Below are positions 16,786 to 25,461 of a DNA stretch of 64,000 bases, piece by piece. The stretch is from Sphingomonas sp. S1-29. Lineage in GTDB: Bacteria > Pseudomonadota > Alphaproteobacteria > Sphingomonadales > Sphingomonadaceae. The position numbers and the translations under genes were made by a program. Location of the stretch: the NCBI RefSeq assembly GCF_026167545.1, contig NZ_CP110678.1, positions 1,795,501-1,859,500 on the forward strand. Direction: 5' to 3'. How positions within the stretch are numbered: the first letter of the stretch is position 1; every line of letters begins with the position of its first letter. A model generated the notes under the pieces. It was not told where the DNA came from. It saw only the letters and a program-made list of their open reading frames with translations, and searched no databases.

Positions 16786-17655
16786 GTGCTCGACATGCTA
16801 AGCCAGGCCACCGGCCAGTATATCCATTTCGAGCAGCTGGGGCTCGATCCGGTCGCGCTCGACCTGGGCTTCTTCACGCTGAAATGGTATTCGCTCGCCT
16901 ATATCGGCGGCATCCTGCTCGGCTGGTGGTATCTGCTCAAGCTGCTCGCGCGGCCCGGCGCGCCGATGGGGCGCCAGCATGCCGACGACCTGATTTTCTA
17001 CGCGACGCTCGGCATCATCCTGGGCGGACGGCTCGGCTATATCCTGTTCTACCGCCCCGATCTGTTCCTGAAGCCGCTGCAGGTGCTCAAGCTGTGGGAC
17101 GGCGGCATGTCGTTCCACGGCGGCGCGATCGGGGTGATGATCGCGATCATCGTGCTGGCGCGCAAACATGGGCTCAACTGGCTGCGGGTGCACGACTATG
17201 TCGCGTGCGCGGTGCCGTTCGGGCTGTTCTTCGGGCGGCTGGCGAATTTCGTCAACGGCGAGCTGTGGGGCCGCGCGACCGACGTCCCCTGGGCGGTGGT
17301 CTTCCCGCGCACCGGGATGGACGTGCCGCGCCACCCCAGCCAGCTCTACGAGGCCGGGCTCGAGGGCATCGCGCTGTTCCTGGTGCTGGCGTTCTTCTTC
17401 TGGCGGACGCAGGCGCGCTACCAGCCGGGCAAGCTCGTCGGCATCTTCCTGCTGGGCTATGGCGCGTCGCGCTTCTTCGTCGAGTTCTTCCGCGAGGCCG
17501 ACGAACAGTTGATGTGGCTGCAACAGGCGACCGGGCTGAACATGGGGCAATATCTGTGCATGCCGATGATCTTGGGCGGCGCATATCTGATCGCGACCGC
17601 CAAGGGCCGGCGCCAGCGGGTGGAGAGCATCGCGGGGCAGGAGAGCGTGGCGTGA
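16786..17655 (+). CDS. lgt: Prolipoprotein diacylglyceryl transferase
   Basis: A 289-residue inner-membrane enzyme that attaches diacylglycerol to the lipobox cysteine of prolipoproteins. It has about seven membrane segments, [29 protein letters not shown], the Lgt signature [14 protein letters not shown], and HPSQLYEA. The GTG at 16786 has AAGGACC about 6 nt upstream. An ATG at 16795 is the alternative. It is followed by a family A repeat and then the midA-like gene, all on the same strand. Confidence 0.96.
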   Translation: MLDMLSQATGQYIHFEQLGLDPVALDLGFFTLKWYSLAYIGGILLGWWYLLKLLARPGAPMGRQHADDLIFYATLGIILGGRLGYILFYRPDLFLKPLQVLKLWDGGMSFHGGAIGVMIAIIVLARKHGLNWLRVHDYVACAVPFGLFFGRLANFVNGELWGRATDVPWAVVFPRTGMDVPRHPSQLYEAGLEGIALFLVLAFFFWRTQARYQPGKLVGIFLLGYGASRFFVEFFREADEQLMWLQQATGLNMGQYLCMPMILGGAYLIATAKGRRQRVESIAGQESVA

Positions 17656-17671
17656 ATTTCCGCGCCGTCCT

Positions 17672-17748
17672 CCGTTCGTTTCGAGCGTAGTCGAGAAAGC
17701 TGATGGAGTGCTGCGCGGTGGTTTCTCGACTTCGCTCGAAACGAACGG
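17672..17748. repeat. Long-arm inverted repeat, family A
   Basis: Same arms as 6587-6660 (CCGTTCGTTTCGAGCG outermost) with a different spacer of about 22 bases. It lies between lgt and the methyltransferase gene on the same strand. Confidence 0.85.
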
Positions 17749-17779
17749 TCTCGGCTGAACCCGCCCTGGGGGCCTCCGC

Positions 17780-18829
17780 GTGACCGAAGGCCCGCTTCCC
17801 GAACGCATCGCGCGGGCGATCACGCTCGCGGGGCCGATCGCGCTGTCGCAGTTCATGGGCGCGGCCAACGCGCATTATTATGCGACGCGCGATCCGCTGG
17901 GCGCGCGCGGCGATTTCACCACCGCGCCCGAAGTCAGCCAGATGTTCGGCGAGCTGATCGGCCTGGCGCTCACCGACCTGTGGCACCGCGCCGGCCAGTC
18001 CGATGCCGCGCGCTATGTCGAGTTCGGCCCCGGTCGCGGCACGCTCGCCGCCGATGCGCTGCGGGCGATGGCGACGGTTGGCCTCGCGCCGCCGGTACAT
18101 TTCATCGAGACCAGCCCGGTGCTGCGCGCGGCGCAGGCAAAGGCGGTGCCCGATGCCGAATGGCATGTCGATCTGGTCGGGGTGCCCGACGACGGCCCGT
18201 TGCTGGTGGTCGCCAACGAGTTTTTCGACGCGCTGCCGATCCGGCAATTGGTCAAGACGCCGATGGGCTGGCGCGAGCGGCTGGTCGCCTGCCAGGACAC
18301 GCTGTTCCTGCCGATCGTCGGCGATCACGGCTTCGACGCGGTGATCCCGCCGCAGTTTCGCGACGCCGAACCCGGTGCGATCCTCGAAACCTCGCCCGCC
18401 AGCGTCGCAGTGATGCGCGCGCTCGCCAAACGCATCGTCGCGCAGGGCGGCGCGGCGATCGTGATCGACTATGGCTATGTCGGCCCCGCGATCGGCGACA
18501 CGCTGCAGGCGGTGCGCGGCCATGCCTTTGCCAATCCGTTCGAGGATCCGGGCGAGCAGGACCTGACCGCGCATGTCGATTTCGGCACACTCGCCGAAGC
18601 CGCCGCCGCCGAGGAAGCGGTGATCCACGGCCCCGTGGGCCAGGGCGCGTTCCTCGAGGCGCTCGGCATCGGGCCGCGCGCGGCGGCGCTGGCCCGCGCG
18701 CAGCCCGAGCGCGCACAAGCGGTCGCGGTCGATCGCGAGCGGCTGACCGGGGCCGAGGCGATGGGAAAATTGTTCAAGGTGATGGCGATCACCGCCCCCG
18801 GCTGGCCAGTGCCCGAGGGGTTTGCGTGA
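17780..18829 (+). CDS. SAM-dependent methyltransferase, MidA/NDUFAF7 family
   Basis: A 349-residue class I methyltransferase. Family marks are ITLAGPIALSQFMGAAN, HYYATRDPLGARGDFTTAPE, the SAM loop VEFGPGRGTLAADAL, ANEFFDALPIRQLV and AIVIDYGY. The mitochondrial member NDUFAF7 methylates an arginine of complex I. Bacterial members are presumed protein arginine methyltransferases, but substrates are not settled. GTG start at 17780. It overlaps the next gene by GTGA, forming a coupled run MidA-GNAT-pgeF. Confidence 0.92.
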   Translation: MTEGPLPERIARAITLAGPIALSQFMGAANAHYYATRDPLGARGDFTTAPEVSQMFGELIGLALTDLWHRAGQSDAARYVEFGPGRGTLAADALRAMATVGLAPPVHFIETSPVLRAAQAKAVPDAEWHVDLVGVPDDGPLLVVANEFFDALPIRQLVKTPMGWRERLVACQDTLFLPIVGDHGFDAVIPPQFRDAEPGAILETSPASVAVMRALAKRIVAQGGAAIVIDYGYVGPAIGDTLQAVRGHAFANPFEDPGEQDLTAHVDFGTLAEAAAAEEAVIHGPVGQGAFLEALGIGPRAAALARAQPERAQAVAVDRERLTGAEAMGKLFKVMAITAPGWPVPEGFA

Positions 18830-19347
18830 TCGACTGGCGCGATGCCGGCCCCACAGATGCCGGCCCCACAGATGCCGACGCACTGGTGACGCTGGCGCGC
18901 GACAGCTTCACCGAGACCTTCGGGCATCTGTATCGCCCGCAGGATCTGGCGGCGTTCCTTGCCGGGCATACGCACGAGGGTTGGACCGCCGAGCTTGCCG
19001 ACCCGGCCTATGCGGTGCGGATCGGCGAGGCGGACGGGCGCGCCGTTGCCTATGCCAAGCTCGCCCCGCCCAAGCTGCCGATCGAGCCACGCGGGCCGGC
19101 GATCGAGCTGCGCCAATTCTATCTGCTCAAGCCCTGGCACGGTCAGGGCCATGCCGACACGCTGATGGCGTGGGTGATCGCCACCGCGCGGGCGCGCGCC
19201 GCGAGCGAAATCTTCCTGTCGGTGTTCATCGACAATCACCGCGCACGGCGCTTCTACCAGCGCTACGGCTTTATCGAGGCGGGCAGCTATGCCTTCATGG
19301 TGGGCGATCATGCCGACGAGGATATACTGATGCGGTTGCCACTGTGA
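18826..19347 (+). CDS. GNAT family N-acetyltransferase
   Basis: A 173-residue acetyltransferase with the GNAT acetyl-CoA loop region (RQFYLLKPWHGQGHADTLM) and the C-terminal ASEIFLSVFIDNHRARRFYQ and RYGFIEAG. The start is GTG at 18826 (VIDWRDAG), overlapping the methyltransferase stop as GTGA. The end overlaps pgeF by GTGA as well. Residues 6-15 are a duplicated AGPTD unit, caused by an in-frame 15-bp tandem duplication at about 18841-18870. The substrate cannot be predicted. Confidence 0.88.
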   Translation: MIDWRDAGPTDAGPTDADALVTLARDSFTETFGHLYRPQDLAAFLAGHTHEGWTAELADPAYAVRIGEADGRAVAYAKLAPPKLPIEPRGPAIELRQFYLLKPWHGQGHADTLMAWVIATARARAASEIFLSVFIDNHRARRFYQRYGFIEAGSYAFMVGDHADEDILMRLPL

Positions 19348-20108
19348 GCGAGGTCGAAGTCATCCGCGCCGCCGCGCTCGACGGGGTGCGCCACGGCTTT
19401 CTGGGGCGGCGCGGCGGGTTTTCGGGCGGAATCCATGCCGGGCTCAACGTCGGGCTGGGATCGGCCGACGATGCCACGACGGTCGCCGAGAATCGCGCGC
19501 TGGCGAGCGCAGCGGTCGCGCCGGGGGCGCGGCTGCTGACGCTGTACCAGGTCCATTCGGCCGATGCGGTGACGGTGCTCCAGCCGTTCGACGAGAAGTT
19601 TCGCCCGCACGCCGATGCGCTGGTGACCGATCGGCCCGACCTCGCGCTCGGCATCCTGACCGCCGATTGCGCGCCGGTGCTGCTGGCCGATCCTGCCGCC
19701 GGCGTCATCGGCGCGGCGCATGCCGGGTGGAAGGGCGCGCTCGGCGGCGTCACCGACACGACGATCGCGGCGATGGAAGCGATCGGCGCCAAGCGCGAGC
19801 GGATCGTCGCGGCGATCGGCCCGTGCATCGCGCGCGCGAGCTACGAGGTCGATGACGGCTTCCGCGACCGGTTCCTGGCCGGCGACCGCGAGAATGAGCG
19901 CTTCTTCGCCGATGCCCGGCCCGGCCATGCGCGCTTCGACCTCGAAGGCTATGTCGCGCACCGGCTGGCCGCCGCAGGGATCGCGCGGATCGAGGCGATG
20001 GGGCTCGACACCTATGCCGATCCGCAGCGCTTCTTCAGCTATCGCCGCGCGACGCATGCCGGCGAGCCCGATTATGGCCGCCAGATTGCGATCATCGCGC
20101 TGGGCTGA
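19344..20108 (+). CDS. pgeF: Multicopper-oxidase-fold (laccase domain) purine nucleosidase/peptidoglycan editing factor
   Basis: A 254-residue DUF152/YfiH protein. Metal-site blocks are QVHSADAVTV, LTADCAPVLLAD, AHAGWKGALGG and IGPCIARASYEV, with the C-terminal RFFSYRRATHAGEPDYGRQ. Family members act on purine nucleosides, and in E. coli YfiH corrects misincorporated serine in peptidoglycan precursors. The start is GTG at 19344 (VSEVEVIRAA), overlapping the GNAT stop as GTGA. The open frame upstream from 18822 is a shadow of the GNAT gene. Confidence 0.94.
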   Translation: MSEVEVIRAAALDGVRHGFLGRRGGFSGGIHAGLNVGLGSADDATTVAENRALASAAVAPGARLLTLYQVHSADAVTVLQPFDEKFRPHADALVTDRPDLALGILTADCAPVLLADPAAGVIGAAHAGWKGALGGVTDTTIAAMEAIGAKRERIVAAIGPCIARASYEVDDGFRDRFLAGDRENERFFADARPGHARFDLEGYVAHRLAAAGIARIEAMGLDTYADPQRFFSYRRATHAGEPDYGRQIAIIALG

Positions 20109-20141
20109 GCAACCGATCGCGCGGCCGCGCATTGGGGGAAG

Positions 20142-20546
20142 ATGCTAGCCCCCTTCCTGATCGGCATCGCCGCCGGCCTCCGCTCGATGACCCCGCCCGC
20201 CGCGGTCGCGCTTCGCCGACACCGGCGCTTCGCGGGGCCAGTGCTCGCGGTGGCAGCGCTGGGCGAACTGGCGGTCGACAAGCATCCGCGCGCACCCGAT
20301 CGCACCGATGCTGGCGCGGCGGCGGGGCGGATCGTCAGCGGCGCGCTGGCGGGCGCGTTCGTGCGCGGCGGCCGGGTGTCGGTCGTCGGCGGGATCGCGG
20401 GCGCCGCGGGTGCGGTAGTGGGGACGCAATTGGGGCATCGGCTGCGCACCCGGCTGGCAAAGCGGTTGGGCAAAGACTGGCCGGTGGCGGTCGCCGAAGA
20501 CGCGCTAGCGATCGGCCTGGTAGCACTGGCCCAGCGGCGGGCCTAA
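20142..20546 (+). CDS. DUF4126-type small membrane protein
   Basis: A 134-residue hydrophobic protein rich in Ala, Gly and Val, with DUF4126-like blocks (FLIGIAAGLRSMTPPAAVA, LGELAVDKHPRAPDRT, GGIAGAAGAVVGTQLG). It has probably two to four membrane helices separated by short basic loops (RLRTRLAKRLGKDW). Function is unknown. It lies 33 bp after pgeF on the same strand, so it may be the end of that operon. A repeat array follows at once. Confidence 0.82.
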   Translation: MLAPFLIGIAAGLRSMTPPAAVALRRHRRFAGPVLAVAALGELAVDKHPRAPDRTDAGAAAGRIVSGALAGAFVRGGRVSVVGGIAGAAGAVVGTQLGHRLRTRLAKRLGKDWPVAVAEDALAIGLVALAQRRA

Positions 20547-20547
20547 T

Positions 20548-21035
20548 CCTCCCCCTTCAGGGGGAGGTGGCAGCCCGTAGGGCTGACGGAGGGGGCCTCG
20601 CCGCAAGCGCATCGCTCGCGTCCTCCCCCTCCACCACCGCTGCGCGGCGGTCCCCCTCCCCCTGCGGGGGAGGATGTTCAGGGTGCCGGCGTAGCACACA
20701 TCACTCCTCCCCCTTCAGGGGGAGGTGGCAGCCCGCAGGGCTGACGGAGGGGGCCTTGCCCCAAACGCTCCGCCCGAGCCCGCCCCCTCCACCACCGCTG
20801 CGCGGCGGTCCCCAGCATCGGGTTGACCATGCCCCGCATGGTCAAGGATCGTCCGGGGGACGATCCGACCCGATGCTCCCTGGCGGCGGAGGATTTTCAG
20901 GGTGCCGGTGTAGCCGACATCACTCCTCCCCCTTCAGGGGGAGGTGGCAGCCCGCAGGGCTGACGGAGGGGGCGTAGCCCCAAACGCCCCGCCCGCGCCC
21001 GCCCCCTCCACCACCGCTGCGCGGCGGTCCCCAGG
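20548..21035. repeat. Three-unit array of GC-rich BIME-like repeats filling the 20547-21041 gap
   Basis: Units start at 20548, 20706 and 20925, each with CCTCCCCCTTCAGGGGGAGG, then a GCAGCCC...GGGCTGAC hairpin, and, at the other end, CCACCGCTGCGCGGCGGT. Between units the spacer GTGCCGG(C/T)GTAGC...CATCACT is also kept, so this is true tandem duplication. Unit 2 carries an extra 64-nt structured element (20814-20877). Nothing gene-like is present in the gap. Confidence 0.85.
20814..20877. other. 64-nt three-way-junction palindromic element, copy 2
   Basis: The outer stem AGCATCGGGT/ACCCGATGCT pairs perfectly (10 bp). Hairpin 1 is TGACCATG/CATGGTCA with loop CCCCG, then A. Hairpin 2 is GGATCGTC/GACGATCC with loop CGGGG, then G. 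Geometry, loops and linkers equal copy 1 at 12216, but the stems differ almost entirely. Neighbouring repeat units 1 and 3 lack it, so it looks inserted in the arm of unit 2. Confidence 0.82.
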
Positions 21036-21041
21036 ATCGGG

Positions 21042-21911
21042 TCAGCGCGTCGGCACCGGGGTTTCGCCCGAATAGTCGTAGAACCCGCGCTTGGTCTTGC
21101 GGCCATACCAGCCGGCTTCGACATATTTGATCAGCAGCGGCGCAGGGCGGAATTTGGGGTCGCCGGTCCCTTCGAACAGCACGCGCGTGATTTCCAGGCA
21201 GGTGTCGAGCCCGATGAAATCGGCCAGCGTGAACGGCCCCATCGGATGGTTGAGCCCCAATTTGCACGCGGTATCGACATCGGGGATCGTCGCCACCCCC
21301 TCGCCCACCGCAAAGCACGCCTCGTTGAGCATCGGCATCAGCACGCGATTGACGATGAAGCCCGGCGCGTCGTTGGCGTGGACGATTTCCTTGCCCAGCG
21401 ACTGGCCGAATTTCTCGACCGCAGCGACGGTGGCGTCGCTGGTGGCAAGCCCGCGGATCAGCTCGATCAGCCCCATCACCGGCACCGGATTGAAGAAATG
21501 CACCCCCATGAAGCGCGCGGGATCATGCGATGCCTGCGCCAGCCGGGTGATCGGGATCGACGAGGTGTTGCTCGCGAGGATCGCGTTCGGCGACAATACC
21601 TTCCCGACCGTCTCGAAGATCTGGCGCTTCACCGCCTCGCGCTCGGTCGCGGCTTCGATCACCAGTTCGCAGGGGGCCATCGCCGACACGTCATCGACGC
21701 ATTCGATGTTCGCCAGCGCTTCGTCGCGCGCCTGCGCGGTCAGCTTTTCCTTGTCGACCAACCGGGCGAGCGCCTTGGCGATTCCCGCCTTGCCCGCCTC
21801 GGCGCGGGCCTTGTCGACGTCCGACAGCAGCACGGCATAGCCCGCCTGTGCCGATACCTGCGCGATTCCCGCGCCCATCTGCCCCGCCCCGATCACGCCA
21901 ACGCTTTGCAT
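21042..21911 (-). CDS. 3-hydroxybutyryl-CoA dehydrogenase
   Basis: A 289-residue NAD-dependent (S)-3-hydroxyacyl-CoA dehydrogenase of the Hbd/FadB2 type. It has the N-terminal Rossmann loop [29 protein letters not shown], the catalytic [29 protein letters not shown] and the C-terminal [16 protein letters not shown]. It works in short-chain beta-oxidation or butyrate metabolism. PhaB in this window makes the other stereoisomer. It is divergent from the DUF1176 lipoprotein gene and ends next to the repeat array. Confidence 0.95.
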   Translation of the reverse strand: MQSVGVIGAGQMGAGIAQVSAQAGYAVLLSDVDKARAEAGKAGIAKALARLVDKEKLTAQARDEALANIECVDDVSAMAPCELVIEAATEREAVKRQIFETVGKVLSPNAILASNTSSIPITRLAQASHDPARFMGVHFFNPVPVMGLIELIRGLATSDATVAAVEKFGQSLGKEIVHANDAPGFIVNRVLMPMLNEACFAVGEGVATIPDVDTACKLGLNHPMGPFTLADFIGLDTCLEITRVLFEGTGDPKFRPAPLLIKYVEAGWYGRKTKRGFYDYSGETPVPTR

Positions 21912-21972
21912 GCAAATCCTCCCGATTTCGGTACTTGTGCGACGCCATTACCCGGTAGATGTTCCCGGCACC

Positions 21973-23064
21973 ATGCACCGCACGCTCCTGATCGCCACTT
22001 CGCTCGCCGCGCTTGTCGGCTGCTCCGCGCCCTCGCCCGCCAACGAGGTGGCGGTGAGCAATGTCGCCGAGCCGCCCGCCGTGGCCGCGCCACAGGTTGC
22101 GGCTCCCACCGCGCCGCCCGCCGCGACGACGCCGGGCGAGCTCAAGACCTTCGGCGACTGGACGGTAGGCTGCGACAATCTGCGCAACTGCCAGGCGGTG
22201 GCGCTCGCCCCCGAGGACGGGGTCGGCGACTGGCCCGCCTTTTTGCTGTCGATCGAGCGCGACGCCGGTGCCGAGGGCGCGATCCGCGTGACGCTGTCTG
22301 GGCAAAGCGAGGCGACCGCGCCGGTGCGGATCGCGATCGACGGCAAGCCGGTGGCCGAGGGAGGCCCAAGCTTTGCCGGTCCGCAGGCGCTGGCGATCGC
22401 CACCGCGATTGCCGGCGGGCGTAGCGCGGTGGTGCGCGCAGGCGGCGAGACCGCGATCAATTCACTCACCGGCGCCTCGGCGGCGCTGCGCTATATCGAC
22501 GCACAGCAAGGGCGCGCCGACACCGCGGGCGCACTGGTGGCGAAGGGCGCCGCGCCCGATCGCAGCGTCGCCCCGGTCGCGCCGGTGATCCGTGCGATCG
22601 CGCCCGCGGGCACCGCCGCGACGCTGACGCCGGCGGTCGAGGCCGAGCTTCGCAAGACCGCCGAATGCGGCATCGCCGATTTCGTCGACGACGTGCCGCG
22701 CGCCGAAACGCACGCGCTGGGCGGCGGCACGACTTTGGTGCTGCTGCCGTGCGACCGCGGCGCGTATAACGCGATCGCCGCGCTGTTCGTGATCGGCGCC
22801 GACGGCAAGCCGGTGCCCGCCAAGCTCGATGCCGACACCGGCATGAGTCCCGAGGCGCAGCCGGTGCCGACGGTGGTAAACCCGGACTTCGCCCATGGCG
22901 TGCTCTCAACCTATGCCAAGGGGCGGGGCCTGGGCGATTGCGGAACGACGCAGTCGTTCGTTTGGGACGGTGAGCGGTTGCGGATGACCGAAATGGCGGC
23001 GATGTCCGAATGCCGCGGCAGCATGGATTACATCACGATCTGGCGGGCCGAGGTGGCGCGCTAA
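21973..23064 (+). CDS. DUF1176 lipoprotein
   Basis: A 363-residue exported lipoprotein. The ATG at 21973 opens MHRTLLIATSLAALVGCS with a lipobox LVGC (Cys17). An Ala/Pro-rich linker (about 20-52) precedes the DUF1176 domain: LKTFGDWTVGCDNLRNCQAVAL, an internal AALRYIDAQQGR, and the C-terminal GLGDCGTTQSFVWDGERLRMTEM. Several cysteine pairs (CDNLRNC, CGIADF, CGTTQ, CRGSMD) are likely disulfides. DUF1176 proteins are periplasmic with no assigned function. Confidence 0.9.
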   Translation: MHRTLLIATSLAALVGCSAPSPANEVAVSNVAEPPAVAAPQVAAPTAPPAATTPGELKTFGDWTVGCDNLRNCQAVALAPEDGVGDWPAFLLSIERDAGAEGAIRVTLSGQSEATAPVRIAIDGKPVAEGGPSFAGPQALAIATAIAGGRSAVVRAGGETAINSLTGASAALRYIDAQQGRADTAGALVAKGAAPDRSVAPVAPVIRAIAPAGTAATLTPAVEAELRKTAECGIADFVDDVPRAETHALGGGTTLVLLPCDRGAYNAIAALFVIGADGKPVPAKLDADTGMSPEAQPVPTVVNPDFAHGVLSTYAKGRGLGDCGTTQSFVWDGERLRMTEMAAMSECRGSMDYITIWRAEVAR

Positions 23065-23068
23065 CCCG

Positions 23069-23145
23069 CCGTTCGTTTCGAGCGAAGTCGAGAAACCGGG
23101 GTTAGCGGGCCATCAGCGTTTCTCGACTTCGCTCGAAACGAACGG
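23069..23145. repeat. Long-arm inverted repeat, family A
   Basis: Same arms as at 6587 (CCGTTCGTTTCGAGCG outermost), with another spacer. It lies between the convergent DUF1176 and egtD genes and could terminate both. Confidence 0.85.
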
Positions 23146-23161
23146 TTGGGCCGGGCTTAGC

Positions 23162-24139
23162 TCAGGGCGCAGTCTCCGCCGGCTTCGCCTCGGCCAGGAT
23201 CAGCGCGAACCACCCCTGCGGGTCGGTCCATTCGGCCACCGGAGTCCAGCCGCCCGCGCGCAGCAGCACGCGCGCGCCGCGTTCGCCATATTTGTGGCTG
23301 TTCTCGGTGTGGATCGTCTCGCCCGCCGCGATGGCGAAATCGCGACCGTCGACGGTGAAGGCGAGGTCGCGCGTCGCGCGCAGGTGCATTTCGATCCGCG
23401 AGGCATCGTCGTTCCAAACCGCCCGATGCTCGAACGAATCGATCGGAATCGTCCCGCCGAGCTCGCGGTTGATCCGTTCGAGCAGGTTCAGGTTGAACGC
23501 CGCGGTGACTCCGGCCGAATCGGCATAGGCGGGGACCAGCACGGCTTCGTCCTTCACCCGGTCGATCCCGATCAGCAGCAACGATCCCTGCCCGAGCGAC
23601 TGGCGCATCGCGCGCAGCAGGTCGGTTGCCGAGGCGGGCGTCATGTTACCGATCGTCGATCCGGGGAAGAAGCCGAGCTTGGGCAATTCGGCCACCGCCC
23701 TGGGCAGCGGTACCGGGTGCATGAAATCGGCCTCGACCGGATGCACCGCCAGGCCCGCGAACTGGCGACTGAGGTCGGCGGCCGAGGCCCTGAGAAATTC
23801 GCCCGAGATATCGATCGGCACATAGGCGGCGGGGGCGACCGCGCGCAGCAGCCGGGGCGTTTTCATCGACGACCCCGACCCGAATTCGATCACCGCACGA
23901 CCCGGCCCCACCGCCTCCGCCAGCGCCCCTGCCGCCTGGTCGAGCAGCGCGACTTCGGTGCGGGTGGGGTAATATTCGGGCAGGTCGGTGATGCGCTCGA
24001 ACAGCTCCGATCCGCGCCGGTCGTAGAACCAGCGCGCGGGAATCGCGCGCGGCCGCGCCGCCAGGCCATTCAGCACATCGGCGCGAAAGGCCGGATCGGC
24101 TAGCGACGCCTGACCGTCCTCGAATTCGGGTTTCAGCAT
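23162..24139 (-). CDS. egtD: Histidine N-alpha-methyltransferase (ergothioneine synthesis)
   Basis: A 325-residue SAM-dependent enzyme that trimethylates histidine to hercynine. Family marks are RWFYDRRGSELFERITDLP, EYYPTRTEVALL, the SAM loop VIEFGSGSSMKT (about 83-94), GFFPGSTIGNM, and the C-terminal HTENSHKY. The start at 24139 is one base after the stop of egtB, so the two are surely cotranscribed. The longer frame to 24223 is a shadow of egtB. EgtB then uses hercynine. Confidence 0.95.
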   Translation of the reverse strand: MLKPEFEDGQASLADPAFRADVLNGLAARPRAIPARWFYDRRGSELFERITDLPEYYPTRTEVALLDQAAGALAEAVGPGRAVIEFGSGSSMKTPRLLRAVAPAAYVPIDISGEFLRASAADLSRQFAGLAVHPVEADFMHPVPLPRAVAELPKLGFFPGSTIGNMTPASATDLLRAMRQSLGQGSLLLIGIDRVKDEAVLVPAYADSAGVTAAFNLNLLERINRELGGTIPIDSFEHRAVWNDDASRIEMHLRATRDLAFTVDGRDFAIAAGETIHTENSHKYGERGARVLLRAGGWTPVAEWTDPQGWFALILAEAKPAETAP

Positions 24140-24140
24140 G

Positions 24141-25400
24141 TCAGAGGTCCTTGGCGAGCCGGACGCCGGTGAACTGCCAGCGCTGGTGCGGATAGAAGAA
24201 GTTGCGGTAGCTCGCGCGCACATGCCCGCGCGGGGTGGCGCAGCTGCCGCCGCGCAGCACGAACTGGCCGCTCATGAACTTGCCATTATATTCGCCGACC
24301 GCGCCCTCGGCAGTCTGGAACCCCGGATAGGGGCGATAGGCGCTGCCGGTCCATTCCCAGACATCGCCGAAAAAGGCGGGGCCGCCGGTCGACGGGCGCG
24401 GTTCGACCGGGCCGGCGGTATCGAGCAGATTGCCACCCTGCGGATCATGCGCCGCGGCGGCGGCTTCCCATTCAGCCTCGGTCGGCAAACGGACGCCCGC
24501 CCAGGCGGCATACGCATCGGCCTCGAAGAAGCTGACATGCGTCACCGGCGCGGCGGGATCGACCGCGCGGCGACCGTCGAGCCCGAAGCGAGTCCAACCC
24601 TCCCCCTCGCGCTGCCAATAGAGCGGTGCCTCGATCCCCTCGCTGCGGACCCAGGCCCAGCCGTCGGCGAGCCAGTGGCGCGGCTCGGCATAGCCGCCAT
24701 CGGCGATGAACGCCGCCCATTCGCCGTTGGTGACGGTGCGATCGGCAATGGCGTGCGGGTGGAGCAACGTGGCATGGCGCGGCCCCTCGCAATCGAAGGC
24801 GAAGTCCGTGCCGGCATGGCCGATCTCGGCGATCCCAGCCGCTCCCTCGGTCCAGCCGATCGGCGCGGGCATCGGCACCGGCACCTTGCGCGGCGCGGGC
24901 CAGATCGCGGGCTCGACCGGGTTCTGCGCGAACAGGTGCAGGATGTCGGTGAGCAGCAATTCCTGGTGCTGCTGTTCGTGGTTGCAGCCGAGTTCGATCA
25001 GCTCGAGCGCATCGCCGGGCAAGTCGCCGATCGCTGCGACCAGCGCGCTATCGACCGCGTGGCGATAGCCGAGCACTTCGTCGAGCGTCGGGCGGGTGAT
25101 CATCCCGCGCCGGTTGCGCGCGTGGCGCGCGCCCTCGGCCTCGTAATAGCTGTTGTAAAGGAACGGAAAGCGCGCGTCGCGGAGCGTGTAACCGGGCACA
25201 TGATCGCGCAGCACGAAGGTTTCGAAGAACCAGGTCGTATGCGCCAGATGCCATTTGGCTGGCGATGCATCGTCCATCGACTGGATCGTCGCATCGGCAT
25301 CGCTCAGCCGTGCGACGAGCGCCGCGCTCAGGCCGCGCACCGCCTGGAAGCGCTGCACCAGTTCGTCGGGGGCAAAGGCACGATCGCGGCGTGGCTGCAT
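24141..25400 (-). CDS. egtB: Ergothioneine biosynthesis sulfoxide synthase
   Basis: A 419-residue non-heme iron enzyme that joins a cysteine-type thiol to hercynine with O2. The N-terminal DinB-like domain carries the likely iron ligands His54 (in HLAHTTWFFE), His141 and His145 (in HEQQHQE). The C-terminal formylglycine-generating-like domain has GEWAAFIADGGYAEP, VRLPTEAEWEAAAA, GDVWEWTGSAYRPYPGF and FVLRGGSCATPRGHVRASYR. The start at 25400 is chosen because GGAG lies about 9 nt upstream. TTG at 25424 is possible. Cysteine versus gamma-glutamylcysteine use cannot be decided here. No egtA, egtC or egtE is nearby. Confidence 0.94.
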   Translation of the reverse strand: MQPRRDRAFAPDELVQRFQAVRGLSAALVARLSDADATIQSMDDASPAKWHLAHTTWFFETFVLRDHVPGYTLRDARFPFLYNSYYEAEGARHARNRRGMITRPTLDEVLGYRHAVDSALVAAIGDLPGDALELIELGCNHEQQHQELLLTDILHLFAQNPVEPAIWPAPRKVPVPMPAPIGWTEGAAGIAEIGHAGTDFAFDCEGPRHATLLHPHAIADRTVTNGEWAAFIADGGYAEPRHWLADGWAWVRSEGIEAPLYWQREGEGWTRFGLDGRRAVDPAAPVTHVSFFEADAYAAWAGVRLPTEAEWEAAAAAHDPQGGNLLDTAGPVEPRPSTGGPAFFGDVWEWTGSAYRPYPGFQTAEGAVGEYNGKFMSGQFVLRGGSCATPRGHVRASYRNFFYPHQRWQFTGVRLAKDL

Positions 25401-25461
25401 GGCGAAAACTCCGGGGGCAAGCAACGAACGCCGCAGGGCGAGGTCGGACGGCGAGCGACGC

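Noticed and set aside
17252-18883. Minus-strand frame with a RHLWG repeat
   Set aside because: It is antisense to lgt, the methyltransferase and the GNAT gene; the peptide repeat is the reverse of the 15-bp duplication.
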